Shown in pieces: positions 16,559 to 23,334 of a stretch of 55,732 nucleotides of DNA. The notes beneath the pieces are model-generated. The model made no database searches. It was given only the letters and a program-made list of their open reading frames with translations, and was not told the DNA's origin. Source of the DNA: Frankiales bacterium (GTDB taxonomy: Bacteria; Actinomycetota; Actinomycetes; JAFAQI01). How positions within the stretch are numbered: the first letter of the stretch is position 1; each line of letters opens with the position of its first letter. The stretch spans positions 1-55,732 of the forward strand of contig JAICXQ010000010.1 of the NCBI GenBank assembly GCA_025980325.1, read 5' to 3'. A program made the position numbers and the translations under genes.

Positions 16559-17385
16559 TCAGGACTGCGCTTCGTCGCGTGCAACGTGTACGTGAGCGGC
16601 AGCCGCCATGGCCGGTCGAGCAGCCGCCATTCGCCGTCGTCGCCGCGCTGCATCTGACCGGGCAGCGCCTCCCACGGCACGCTCTGGTGTTCTGCGAACA
16701 ACGTCAGATCCAGGCCCGCGTCGAGCAACGCGGTCACCGTCTCGCTGAGCGCATGGCTGAACGTGTGCGTCACGTTCGCGGTGAACCTTGCCTCCGTCTG
16801 CACGTACGTCGTCTCGTCTTCCCACACGAGCGCTTCCGGCCGCTCGAAGTACGGGAACTCGATCGCGAGCCGGTCGGGCATCCGCTCGTCGATCGACCAC
16901 AACATCGGATGCCCTTCGCGCAGGAACAACCGGCCGCCGGCCCGCAGCAAGCTCGCGACGACCGACGCCCAGCGCCGGATGTCGGGCAGCCAGCAGATCG
17001 CGCCGATCCCGGTGAAGACGAAGTCGAACTCCTGCCCGTCGAGTGCCACGCGGGCGTCGTAGACGTCCGACTGCACGTAGTCGATGCCGGTCCCGGTTGC
17101 GGCCGCGAGACGCCGTGCTTCGGCCAGTGCGGCGGGGGAGAAGTCGAGGCCGGTCATCCGCGCGCCGAGTCGCGCGAGGGACAACGTGTCGGTGCCGATG
17201 TGGCATTGCAGGTGCACGCCGCGCAACCCGGACAGATCGCCGAGACGCGGAAGGTCGAACCGGACGACGTCGCTCAGATAAGACGGGTCGGCGATGAAGC
17301 GGTCGACGCCGTAGTCGGGTGAGGCCGCATGTGCCGGCGCGCGTTGTTCCCAGTTGGCGAGGTTGACGGCGCGGTAGTCGTCCAC
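16555..17385 (-). CDS. Class I SAM-dependent methyltransferase
   Basis: 276 residues from GTG 17385, chosen because the family N-terminus (VDDYRAVNLANWEQRAPAHAA) begins here and GGAGAT lies upstream. Motif I GVHLQCHIGTDTLSLARLGA (about residues 55-75), TGLDFSPAALAEARRLA (motif post-I), DFVFTGIGAICWLPDI (motif II) and LLRAGGRLFLREGHP (motif III). The family is ubiquitous in actinobacteria; the substrate is unknown. Its stop overlaps the convergent spermidine synthase-like gene. Confidence 0.87.
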   Translation of the reverse strand: MDDYRAVNLANWEQRAPAHAASPDYGVDRFIADPSYLSDVVRFDLPRLGDLSGLRGVHLQCHIGTDTLSLARLGARMTGLDFSPAALAEARRLAAATGTGIDYVQSDVYDARVALDGQEFDFVFTGIGAICWLPDIRRWASVVASLLRAGGRLFLREGHPMLWSIDERMPDRLAIEFPYFERPEALVWEDETTYVQTEARFTANVTHTFSHALSETVTALLDAGLDLTLFAEHQSVPWEALPGQMQRGDDGEWRLLDRPWRLPLTYTLHATKRSPD

Positions 17386-17387
17386 GC

Positions 17388-17620
17388 CGCCGATGATCTC
17401 CACCGGGATAGACCGCGCAGCGCGCACCGCGGTTCGGCGCCCCGGGTCGCATGACGAGCGACAGGTGATCCACCGGATCGCTGACCGTTCGGATCTCGGT
17501 GCGGCGGTCGCGGCTGCGCAACGCTGCGAGCCGGTGCGTGCCGCGCACGTCGAGGAACCCGAACCGGTCGAACGAGGCCAGCCGGCGCAGGTCGGCGTCT
17601 TCGGCCGGCGTCAGTCCCAT
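17388..17620 (-). other. Coding-like segment without its own stop
   Basis: From ATG 17620 there are about 75 codons with gene-like composition (MGLTPAEDADLRRLASFDR, then FLDVRGTHRLAALRSRDRR and VSDPVDHLSLVMRPG). The frame meets no stop until 16559, deep inside the methyltransferase gene and out of frame with it. It looks like a small gene whose 3' end has been lost or frameshifted, or a short protein followed by an unrecognised end. No family was recognised. Confidence 0.3.
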
Positions 17621-17691
17621 GCATCGGATGATTGCCGATCGCGGCGAAAACTCGTACCCCCAAACGGGTGAACCTGGCTACCGTCGAAGCC

Positions 17692-18351
17692 GTGCTGGCC
17701 GCCGTGCTGACCTTTACGACCGCATCCGTCCTGATTGTGCTGCTGCCCGGTCCGGACACTCTCGTCGTCGTCCGCAACCTGTTGCGCGGCGGCCGGCGCC
17801 AGGCCGCTTGGGCCGCGGTGGGCGTCCTCGTCGGGCTCGTCATCTGGGTCGCGACCGCCGCGCTCGGACTGTCCGCGTTGCTGCGGGCGAGCCGCACCGG
17901 GTACGACGTGCTGCGCATCGCCGGCGCGGCGTACCTGTTCTTTCTCGGCGTGCAGTCGCTGCGTTCGCGCGCGGTGCCGATGAGCGGCGAGCCGGCGATG
18001 AGCGGCGAGCAGACGATGAGCGGCGAGCAGACGATGGTCCGACGACGGCCGTCGTTGCTCGGGCGCGGGTTCGGGGCCGGGCTCGCGACCGACCTGCTCA
18101 ACCCGAAGGTCGGCGTGTTCTTCGTGACGTTCCTGCCCGGGTTCGTGCCGCACGGGGTGAACGTCGCCGCGGCATCGGCGGCGTTCGGCGCCATCTTCAT
18201 CGCCGAGACGGCGATCTACTTCGCCGTCCTCGTCGGCCTCGCCGCGAAGGTCACCCGGTGGATGAACGATCCACGGATCCGCCGCCGGCTCGAACGCGCG
18301 ACCGGCGTCGTCCTGCTCGGCTTCGGCGTGCGGCTCGCGACCGAGACCTAA
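17692..18351 (+). CDS. LysE/RhtB-family amino-acid exporter
   Basis: 219 residues from GTG 17692; GTG 17668 is an alternative, and TACCGT eight bases before 17692 would fit a leaderless -10. LysE-type layout: TFTTASVLIVLLPGPDTLVVVRNLLRGGRR (the PGPDTL motif), about six helices, ATDLLNPKVGVFFVTFLPGFVP in the middle (the NPK motif). Between the two halves is an insertion made of the unit MSGEQT (three 18-bp repeats) that is not part of the family. Predicted inner-membrane efflux of an amino acid or derivative. Convergent overlap of 4 bp with the next gene. Confidence 0.85.
   Translation: MLAAVLTFTTASVLIVLLPGPDTLVVVRNLLRGGRRQAAWAAVGVLVGLVIWVATAALGLSALLRASRTGYDVLRIAGAAYLFFLGVQSLRSRAVPMSGEPAMSGEQTMSGEQTMVRRRPSLLGRGFGAGLATDLLNPKVGVFFVTFLPGFVPHGVNVAAASAAFGAIFIAETAIYFAVLVGLAAKVTRWMNDPRIRRRLERATGVVLLGFGVRLATET
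17980..18033. repeat. 18-bp tandem repeat in the LysE-family gene
   Basis: Three units: 17980-17997, 17998-18015 and 18016-18033. The last two are identical (ATGAGCGGCGAGCAGACG) and the first differs at two or three bases. They encode MSGEPA-MSGEQT-MSGEQT in the cytoplasmic loop, so changes in copy number keep the frame. Confidence 0.9.
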
Positions 18352-19151
18352 GGCTTGCGAAGCGGCGCCAGCCGGTACGACGGCGCGGTCCGCGTCGAGG
18401 CCGACGGGCGCCACCGGCCACTGCCGCTGGTCCACCGCATCCCGCGCACGCTGACCTCGACGACGCCGTAGGTGTACGCGTGCGCGACCAGCCATTCGGC
18501 GGTCGCCCAGTCGCGACCACGGCTGAGGTCGCCGGCCTGCCAGCTCGCCCCGAGTTCCTTGGCCGCCGCCGTCGCCAGCGCGCCCGCACGGGGTGCCGGC
18601 GCGCCGTCGAACCGGCAGGTCAGGCCGGCCTCGACCTCACCGGTCAGCGCGCGCGCCAATGCTCGCGCCTCCTCTTCCCACTGCACGTACGCCGACCCGT
18701 CCGCGCTGTGCTGAACCAGTTGGGCGGCGGTCGAGATGGGCAGCGCCTCCCAGCCGCGGATCTGGGCGAGATGCGAGTAGAAGGCACCGGCGGCGTATCC
18801 GGGATCCAGCAGTTGCGCCGGCGTGCCCCATCCTTGGCTCGGCCGTTGCTGGAACACGCCGAGCGAGTCGCGGTCGCCGTAGTCGACGTTGTACAGCTTC
18901 GACTCCTGCAGCGCGGCCGCGAGCGCGATCGTCACGGCGTGGTTCGGCAGGCCGAGCCGGAGAGCGACCCCGGCGATCGTCGCCGCGTCGGCCGCCTGCT
19001 CGGGGTCGAGGTCGACCGCGGCCGGCCCGCTGCCGAGGGTGCAGTTGGGCATGACCGACGTGGCGCCGACGAGAGCGCGCACGCCCAAGGTCGCGGCGGT
19101 GGCGAGCGCTGCGACGGCGACGGTGAAGAACAGAACCCGTCGCCGGCGCAT
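18348..19151 (-). CDS. Exported lysozyme-fold (transglycosylase-like) protein
   Basis: 267 residues. Uncleaved or cleaved signal (MRRRRVLFFTVAVAALATAATLGV). The core holds VTIALAAALQESKLYNVDYGDRDSLGVFQQRPSQGWG: a helix carrying the catalytic-type Glu (QES) followed by the S-x-G-x-x-Q-x-R-P motif of the lytic transglycosylase/goose-lysozyme-like fold, then YAAGAFYSHL. The C-terminal 60 residues (WLVAHAYTYGVVEVSVRGMRW) look like a separate beta domain. Such actinobacterial proteins are annotated as peptidoglycan-related; activity is inferred from fold. Confidence 0.72.
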   Translation of the reverse strand: MRRRRVLFFTVAVAALATAATLGVRALVGATSVMPNCTLGSGPAAVDLDPEQAADAATIAGVALRLGLPNHAVTIALAAALQESKLYNVDYGDRDSLGVFQQRPSQGWGTPAQLLDPGYAAGAFYSHLAQIRGWEALPISTAAQLVQHSADGSAYVQWEEEARALARALTGEVEAGLTCRFDGAPAPRAGALATAAAKELGASWQAGDLSRGRDWATAEWLVAHAYTYGVVEVSVRGMRWTSGSGRWRPSASTRTAPSYRLAPLRKP

Positions 19152-19176
19152 CAGCCCATTCTTGCCGTCGTACGGA

Positions 19177-19752
19177 TCAGAGCGTCGGCGGCACCGTCAC
19201 CGGCAGCTCGGTGTAGTGGCCGCAGGTCTGCTGGCCGCTCGGGTCGGGCGTCTCGACGTAGTCGTGCCCGGTGGACTCGTAGGCGATCGGCTCGGTCGGG
19301 CAGCCGTTGGGGCCCGGCGCCGGGATGGTGATCGGCGGCTGGACCGCACCGGCCGGCGGCGGCGAGATGACGGTGCTGACCGGGATCGCGACGACGATGA
19401 AGCACGACGGCTTGGCGGTCGGGTTCGGCAGCCAGAGGTAGTAGGTGCCCTCGTACTGCGTGAGGAGCACGTGCGTCGGGCACGGCTGGTACAGCGGCGG
19501 GATGGCGGCCGCGGCCGGCGGCGGCGGCTCCTGGATGTCGCCCGGGACCTCGACCGAGATCCAGCACGAGGAGTCCTGGGTCCGGGCCGGGTTGGGCAGC
19601 CACACGTAGAAATTGCCCTCGTACTGGGTGACGAGCTGGTGCGGCGGGCACTGGACCGGACTCGTCGGCGCCGCCGAGGCGAGCGGGGTCAGCGACACGG
19701 CCACGCCGCCGCAGAGTGCAAGAGCTGCCAGGAATGCCTTACGCCGGCTCAT
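19177..19752 (-). CDS. Secreted protein with repeated Cys/aromatic motif
   Basis: 191 residues; signal peptide about 1-28 (MSRRKAFLAALALCGGVAVSL to ASAA). The mature part consists of two clear repeats of about 55 residues, CPPHQLVTQYEGNFYVWLPNP and CPTHVLLTQYEGTYYLWLPNP, each closed by a Cys pair (SSCWISV, PSCFIVV), and a weaker third (CPTEPIAYESTGHDYVETPDP). Pro-rich linkers (EPPPPAAAAIPP, SPPPAGAVQPP) separate them. Six cysteines suggest a disulfide per repeat. I know no family; an exported structural or binding protein is likely. It lies 25 bp upstream of the lysozyme-fold gene on the same strand. Confidence 0.72.
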   Translation of the reverse strand: MSRRKAFLAALALCGGVAVSLTPLASAAPTSPVQCPPHQLVTQYEGNFYVWLPNPARTQDSSCWISVEVPGDIQEPPPPAAAAIPPLYQPCPTHVLLTQYEGTYYLWLPNPTAKPSCFIVVAIPVSTVISPPPAGAVQPPITIPAPGPNGCPTEPIAYESTGHDYVETPDPSGQQTCGHYTELPVTVPPTL

Positions 19753-20000
19753 CGACTACCCCGATCTGGTCGGTTTTCGGACGGTTCGCCCGCGGATTCT
19801 AGGGATGGCGACGATCTCCTGCCCCGGGGAGGTAGGCCATCTTGCGCAACGGCCGTTTCGCGCCCGTTTGCGCGACGCCACTCGCCCGTCACGCCAACCG
19901 GACATGGTCACTCCGGGTGGTTCTCGGGTGGTCTCGGGGCCGGTTGCTTCACTCCGACCGCTACCTATTCCGAACCATCGCTCGTCACAGAGATGGCTAG

Positions 20001-20603
20001 GTGGTGAGCGAGGTGCATAGCCCGCACGGGGGCCGCCACAAGGCGGTGCGTCGTACGGCGGCGGTCGCCGTCGTGCCGGCGATCGCCGGCCGCGTGGTTC
20101 GGGTCGTGCTGACGACGGCCATCGTCGGCGCGGTCCTCGCGATCGGCGCCGGCAAGCTCGTGCTCCACCTCGGTCTGTCGCCGGTGCTCACCGCCAGCAT
20201 GCGACCGTCGTTCGCGCCCGGCGACGCCGTCCTGACCCGGCCGGTACCGGTGTCGCGGCTGCGGCCCGGCATGGTCGTCGTCTTCGTGCCACCGGGGCAC
20301 ACGTCGGCCTACGCCCACCGCATCGTCGCGGTCGGCGGCACCCCTTCCCGTCCGGTCCTCACCACGAAAGGAGACGCCAACCCCGCCGTCGACCACTGGC
20401 GGGTCACCCTGAGCAGCCCCACCGTGCCGCAGGTCGTCACGTCGGTACCCAAAGCCGGCTACCTGCTGGTCTGGCTGCGCGAGCCCCGATGGCGCGCCGC
20501 GGTCATCGGTGTCCTCGGACTGCTCGTCACGACGGCGCTCACCCGATCCGTTCTGCGATCCCGGCCGGCGACCCCCTCGCGACGGCCGGCACACGCCCTG
20601 TAA
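20001..20603 (+). CDS. sipW: SipW-type signal peptidase I
   Basis: 200 residues from GTG 20001 or GTG 20004. N-terminal helix (VVRVVLTTAIVGAVLAIGAGKLVL), then the box with the nucleophile Ser (SPVLTASMRPSFAPGDAV), RPGMVVVFVPPG, AYAHRIVAVGG and TTKGDANPAVDHW, and a C-terminal helix (AAVIGVLGLLVTTAL). A His (AHR) replaces the catalytic Lys of ordinary bacterial Lep, so it is the archaeal/ER-type SipW class with Ser-His chemistry. The two following genes encode likely substrates, as sipW-tasA do in Bacillus. A short direct repeat spans its stop codon. Confidence 0.85.
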   Translation: MVSEVHSPHGGRHKAVRRTAAVAVVPAIAGRVVRVVLTTAIVGAVLAIGAGKLVLHLGLSPVLTASMRPSFAPGDAVLTRPVPVSRLRPGMVVVFVPPGHTSAYAHRIVAVGGTPSRPVLTTKGDANPAVDHWRVTLSSPTVPQVVTSVPKAGYLLVWLREPRWRAAVIGVLGLLVTTALTRSVLRSRPATPSRRPAHAL

Positions 20604-20635
20604 CGCACGCCTCTAAAACGCACGCCCTGTAACGC
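20592..20635. repeat. Direct repeat across the sipW stop codon
   Basis: CACGCCCTGTAACGC occurs at 20592-20606, containing the last codons and the TAA of the signal peptidase gene, and again at 20621-20635 in the spacer, a 29-nt period. It looks like a small tandem duplication. Confidence 0.75.
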
Positions 20636-20672
20636 CGCTGGAAAACCGTCCCGAACCGAAGGAGCCCCACCC

Positions 20673-21341
20673 ATGCCCAGTCATGCCGGCCGCGCCCCGC
20701 GCGGCAACCGCCGTACGACGCTCGCCGCGGTCGTCGCCATCGGCGGCCTCCTCCTGACCGCCGGCGGCGTGTACGCCGGGTTGAACGCGGTCGCGACCAA
20801 CACGACGCCGCAGACCGTCACTAGCGGCACGTTGAAGCTGACGATGGCCAACAACGGCGCCGGTTTCAGCCAGAACATCAGCGACATGGCGCCGGCGGAC
20901 GTCGTCAACCGGTTCGTCGACCTGACCAACGGCGGCACCCTCGACGCGCAGAACCTCACGCTGACGGTCGCCGACGCGACGCCGACGAAGCTGACGACCG
21001 ACGCGACGAACGGCCTGCATGTCTCGGTGCTCGCCTGTACGACGGCGGCATGGGTGGTGAACGCGGTCGCGAACACGGCGACGTGTGCCGACGTCGGCGG
21101 CCCGACGACGGTCGTCAACAACGCCGCGCTGGCGACGATCTCGGGGACACCGGCCTCGCTCGTCGCGGGAGCGGTCGCGCAGGGCAGCGTCTATCACTAC
21201 GAGATCTCGCTGACGCTGCCGAACCAGAGTGAGACGACGACCAACGGCACGTTGCCGGCCGGGACGATCCAGGGCCTGTCGGCCTCGCTGACGTGGACGT
21301 TCAACGAGGCGCAGCGCGCCGGTACGACGACCAACAGCTAA
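20673..21341 (+). CDS. TasA/CalY-like exported fibre-type protein
   Basis: 222 residues; AAGGAG precedes the ATG. A long signal peptide (RRTTLAAVVAIGGLLLTAGGVYAGLNAVATNTT) with the G-V-Y/A-G exit is typical of SipW-processed camelysin/TasA-family proteins. The mature domain is Thr/Asn-rich and beta-strand-like: VTSGTLKLTMANNGAGF, then the family feature VVNRFVDLTNGGTLDAQNL and YHYEISLTLPNQS near the end. TasA forms biofilm fibres in Bacillus; here the location beside sipW supports export and surface assembly, and fibre formation is inference. Two Cys (LACTT, TATCADV) may pair. Confidence 0.8.
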   Translation: MPSHAGRAPRGNRRTTLAAVVAIGGLLLTAGGVYAGLNAVATNTTPQTVTSGTLKLTMANNGAGFSQNISDMAPADVVNRFVDLTNGGTLDAQNLTLTVADATPTKLTTDATNGLHVSVLACTTAAWVVNAVANTATCADVGGPTTVVNNAALATISGTPASLVAGAVAQGSVYHYEISLTLPNQSETTTNGTLPAGTIQGLSASLTWTFNEAQRAGTTTNS

Positions 21342-21353
21342 CCCTGTGAGGAC

Positions 21354-21950
21354 GTGAGCACGGTGCAACAACGGGGGAGGGCGGCCAGGCCACTGGCCGC
21401 CCTCCTCGCCATGTCCGCGGTCCTCGTTCTCAGCGTCCAGGCGACGACCGCGACGCCGGCGACCGCGGCCGAACAGGCACTCGCCCGGCACTCGTCCGCG
21501 GTCACCACGAGCTCCGGAATTTGGGCGGCGCTACCGACGCAGGCGGCCTCCGCGCCGTACGTGCGGAGTGCGCTCGCGTTGACGTTCGCGGTGGCGGTGG
21601 TGACGCCGCGGCCGCAGTACTTCTGGGTGGTCAACACCGGCACGCTGTCGTTGACCGGGGCGAGCTACACGGTGACCGAGACCGGCTCGCCGGGGATCAG
21701 CGCGACCGTCGAGGCCTGCGTCGGCGGCTCCTGGAACGAGAGCACGGATGCCTGCAGCGGCACCGTCACGACGGTGGCCACCAGCGGCGGTGGTGCGATG
21801 TCGAGCAGCGTCGTTTCGGCCGCGCCGTCGGCTCAGGTCCGGTTGCGGGCGCGGGTGAGCGGCCCGCCGACCGTGACCGCGGCGGTCGTGACGACGAGCA
21901 TCTCGGTCGCGCGCGGCAATGCCCGGGCCGCGGCTACGACCGATTCCTGA
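21354..21950 (+). CDS. Second exported partner of the SipW module
   Basis: 198 residues from GTG 21354, 12 bp after the TasA-like gene. Signal peptide about 1-38 (PLAALLAMSAVLVLSVQATTATPATAA). The mature part is Ser/Thr/Val-rich with predicted beta strands: YFWVVNTGTLSLTGASYTVT resembles the N-T-G-x-L strand of the preceding protein, and ATVEACVGGSWNESTDAC carries a Cys pair. Probably a minor fibre subunit or anchor, like TapA in Bacillus, but there is no sequence proof. It ends in an inverted repeat facing the next gene. Confidence 0.7.
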   Translation: MSTVQQRGRAARPLAALLAMSAVLVLSVQATTATPATAAEQALARHSSAVTTSSGIWAALPTQAASAPYVRSALALTFAVAVVTPRPQYFWVVNTGTLSLTGASYTVTETGSPGISATVEACVGGSWNESTDACSGTVTTVATSGGGAMSSSVVSAAPSAQVRLRARVSGPPTVTAAVVTTSISVARGNARAAATTDS

Positions 21951-21978
21951 CGCCTGCCCGCCGCCGGTCGGTCGGTCG

Positions 21979-22015
21979 TGATCATGGCGTTTGCTGCCGT
22001 CCAACGCCCTGATCA
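21979..22015. terminator. Bidirectional palindromic terminator/repeat
   Basis: TGATCA-T-GGCGTT, an 11-nt loop, AACGCC-C-TGATCA: 12 paired bases with one internal mismatch, between convergent genes. An outer 10-bp inverted repeat, CGATTCCTGA (21941-21950) / TCAGGAATCG (22013-22022), overlaps it and includes the stop of the upstream gene. Confidence 0.7.
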
Positions 22016-22023
22016 GGAATCGG

Positions 22024-22863
22024 CTAGCCGTCTTTGGGCGGGCTCATCATCTTCGCGACGACCTTGTCGGTCGCGGACGCCGGCAGCTTCGCGAGTATCG
22101 CCTGCACCTTGGCGTCGGTGCCGACGACGTAGTGCGCCTTCGGCCGGCGGGTGGACAGCGCGGTGGAGATGACGGCGCCGACTTTCGCGGCCGGAATCGC
22201 GTTGCGCTCGACCATCGCGGCGGCCTTCTTCGCCCCGGCGGCCTGGCGGGCGTAGCGCCGCTGCTGGTCGGGCGTCATCCGGTCGAGGACGTCGTCGGCT
22301 TGCGCGTTGCCCTTGCCCCAGATCTCGGTCGCGATCGAGCCGGGCTCGACGAGGATCACGCGGACGCCCTGCGGTCCGAGCTCGTTGCGCATCGCGTCGG
22401 TCCAGGCCCGGACGGCGAACTTCGACGCGTTGTACGGCCCGAGGAACGGGCTGGCCATCCGACCGCCGATCGAGCCGACGGTGACGATCCGGCCGCCGGC
22501 TCGGAGCAGGGCGGGAAGCAGGTGCTGGGTCACGTCGATCTGGCCGAAGAAGTTGACGTCGAACTGCCGCCGCCACTCGTCGAGGGACAACGCTTCGAAC
22601 GGCCCGGCGACGCTGATGCCGGCGTTGTTGACGAGTCCGGCGAGCCGGCCGTCGCACAGTTCGAGCACCTGCTTCGTCGCGGTCGCGACCTGCTCGGTCT
22701 CGCTCACGTCGACGAGGACGTGCGCGGTCGACGACGGCGGCTGGTCGCCGTCGCGGCGTACCCCGGCGATCACCTTCCAGCCGTCGGCGGCGAGCCGGTC
22801 GACGCTCGCCCGGCCGATGCCCGTGGACGCGCCGGTGACGAATACCCACCCGTTGTCTGCCAT
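22024..22863 (-). CDS. SDR family oxidoreductase
   Basis: 279 residues from ATG 22863 (MADNGWVFVTGASTGIGRA). Classical SDR: TGASTGIG, LVNNAGISVAG, VGSIGGRMASPFLGPYNASKFA (Ser, then Tyr-x-x-x-Lys), VEPGSIATEIWGK. The C-terminal 60 residues are Lys/Ala-rich and include a substrate-lid-like STRRPKAHYVVGTDAKVQAIL as in 17-beta-hydroxysteroid-dehydrogenase-like SDRs. Substrate unknown. Divergent from the flavoprotein gene (15 bp between starts), so promoters must overlap. Confidence 0.85.
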   Translation of the reverse strand: MADNGWVFVTGASTGIGRASVDRLAADGWKVIAGVRRDGDQPPSSTAHVLVDVSETEQVATATKQVLELCDGRLAGLVNNAGISVAGPFEALSLDEWRRQFDVNFFGQIDVTQHLLPALLRAGGRIVTVGSIGGRMASPFLGPYNASKFAVRAWTDAMRNELGPQGVRVILVEPGSIATEIWGKGNAQADDVLDRMTPDQQRRYARQAAGAKKAAAMVERNAIPAAKVGAVISTALSTRRPKAHYVVGTDAKVQAILAKLPASATDKVVAKMMSPPKDG

Positions 22864-22878
22864 GCGCAGACTGTAGTC

Positions 22879-23334
22879 ATGCCGAAGTTGCTGGTCGTCC
22901 ATCACACCCCGTCGCCGGCGTTGCAGGAAATGCTCGAGGCCGCATTGTCAGGTGCCCGTGACGACAGCATCGAGGACGTCGAGGTCGTCGTCCGGCCGGC
23001 GCTGACCGCGGCGGCCGTCGAGGTGCTCGACGCCGACGGCTACCTGCTCGGCACGCCGGCGAACATCGGTTACATCTCCGGCGCGCTCAAGCACTTCTTC
23101 GACACGATCTATTACCCGTGCCTGGAGGCCACGCGCGGACGGCCGTTCGCGGCGTACGTGCACGGCAACCTCGACGTGACCGGCGCGGTGCGCGCGATCG
23201 AAGCCATCACGACCGGTCTCGGTTGGAACCCGGTCGCGCCGATCCGCACCGTCAGCGGTGCGCCGACCGCCGCCGATCGCGAGGCGCTCTACGAACTCGG
23301 CGGCACCGTCGCGGCGACGCTCACGACCGGATAG
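22879..23334 (+). CDS. Flavodoxin-like NAD(P)H-dependent FMN reductase
   Basis: 151 residues from ATG 22879. A flavodoxin fold: MPKLLVVHHTPSPALQEMLEAA (phosphate loop TPSPAL), YLLGTPANIGYISGALKHFFDTIYYP (FMN ring loop with GYISG) and AAYVHGNLDVTGAVRAIEAI. It belongs to the NADPH-dependent FMN reductase / flavodoxin-like group. The partner is unknown. Its 3' end overlaps the convergent sppA gene by 14 bp. Confidence 0.83.
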   Translation: MPKLLVVHHTPSPALQEMLEAALSGARDDSIEDVEVVVRPALTAAAVEVLDADGYLLGTPANIGYISGALKHFFDTIYYPCLEATRGRPFAAYVHGNLDVTGAVRAIEAITTGLGWNPVAPIRTVSGAPTAADREALYELGGTVAATLTTG

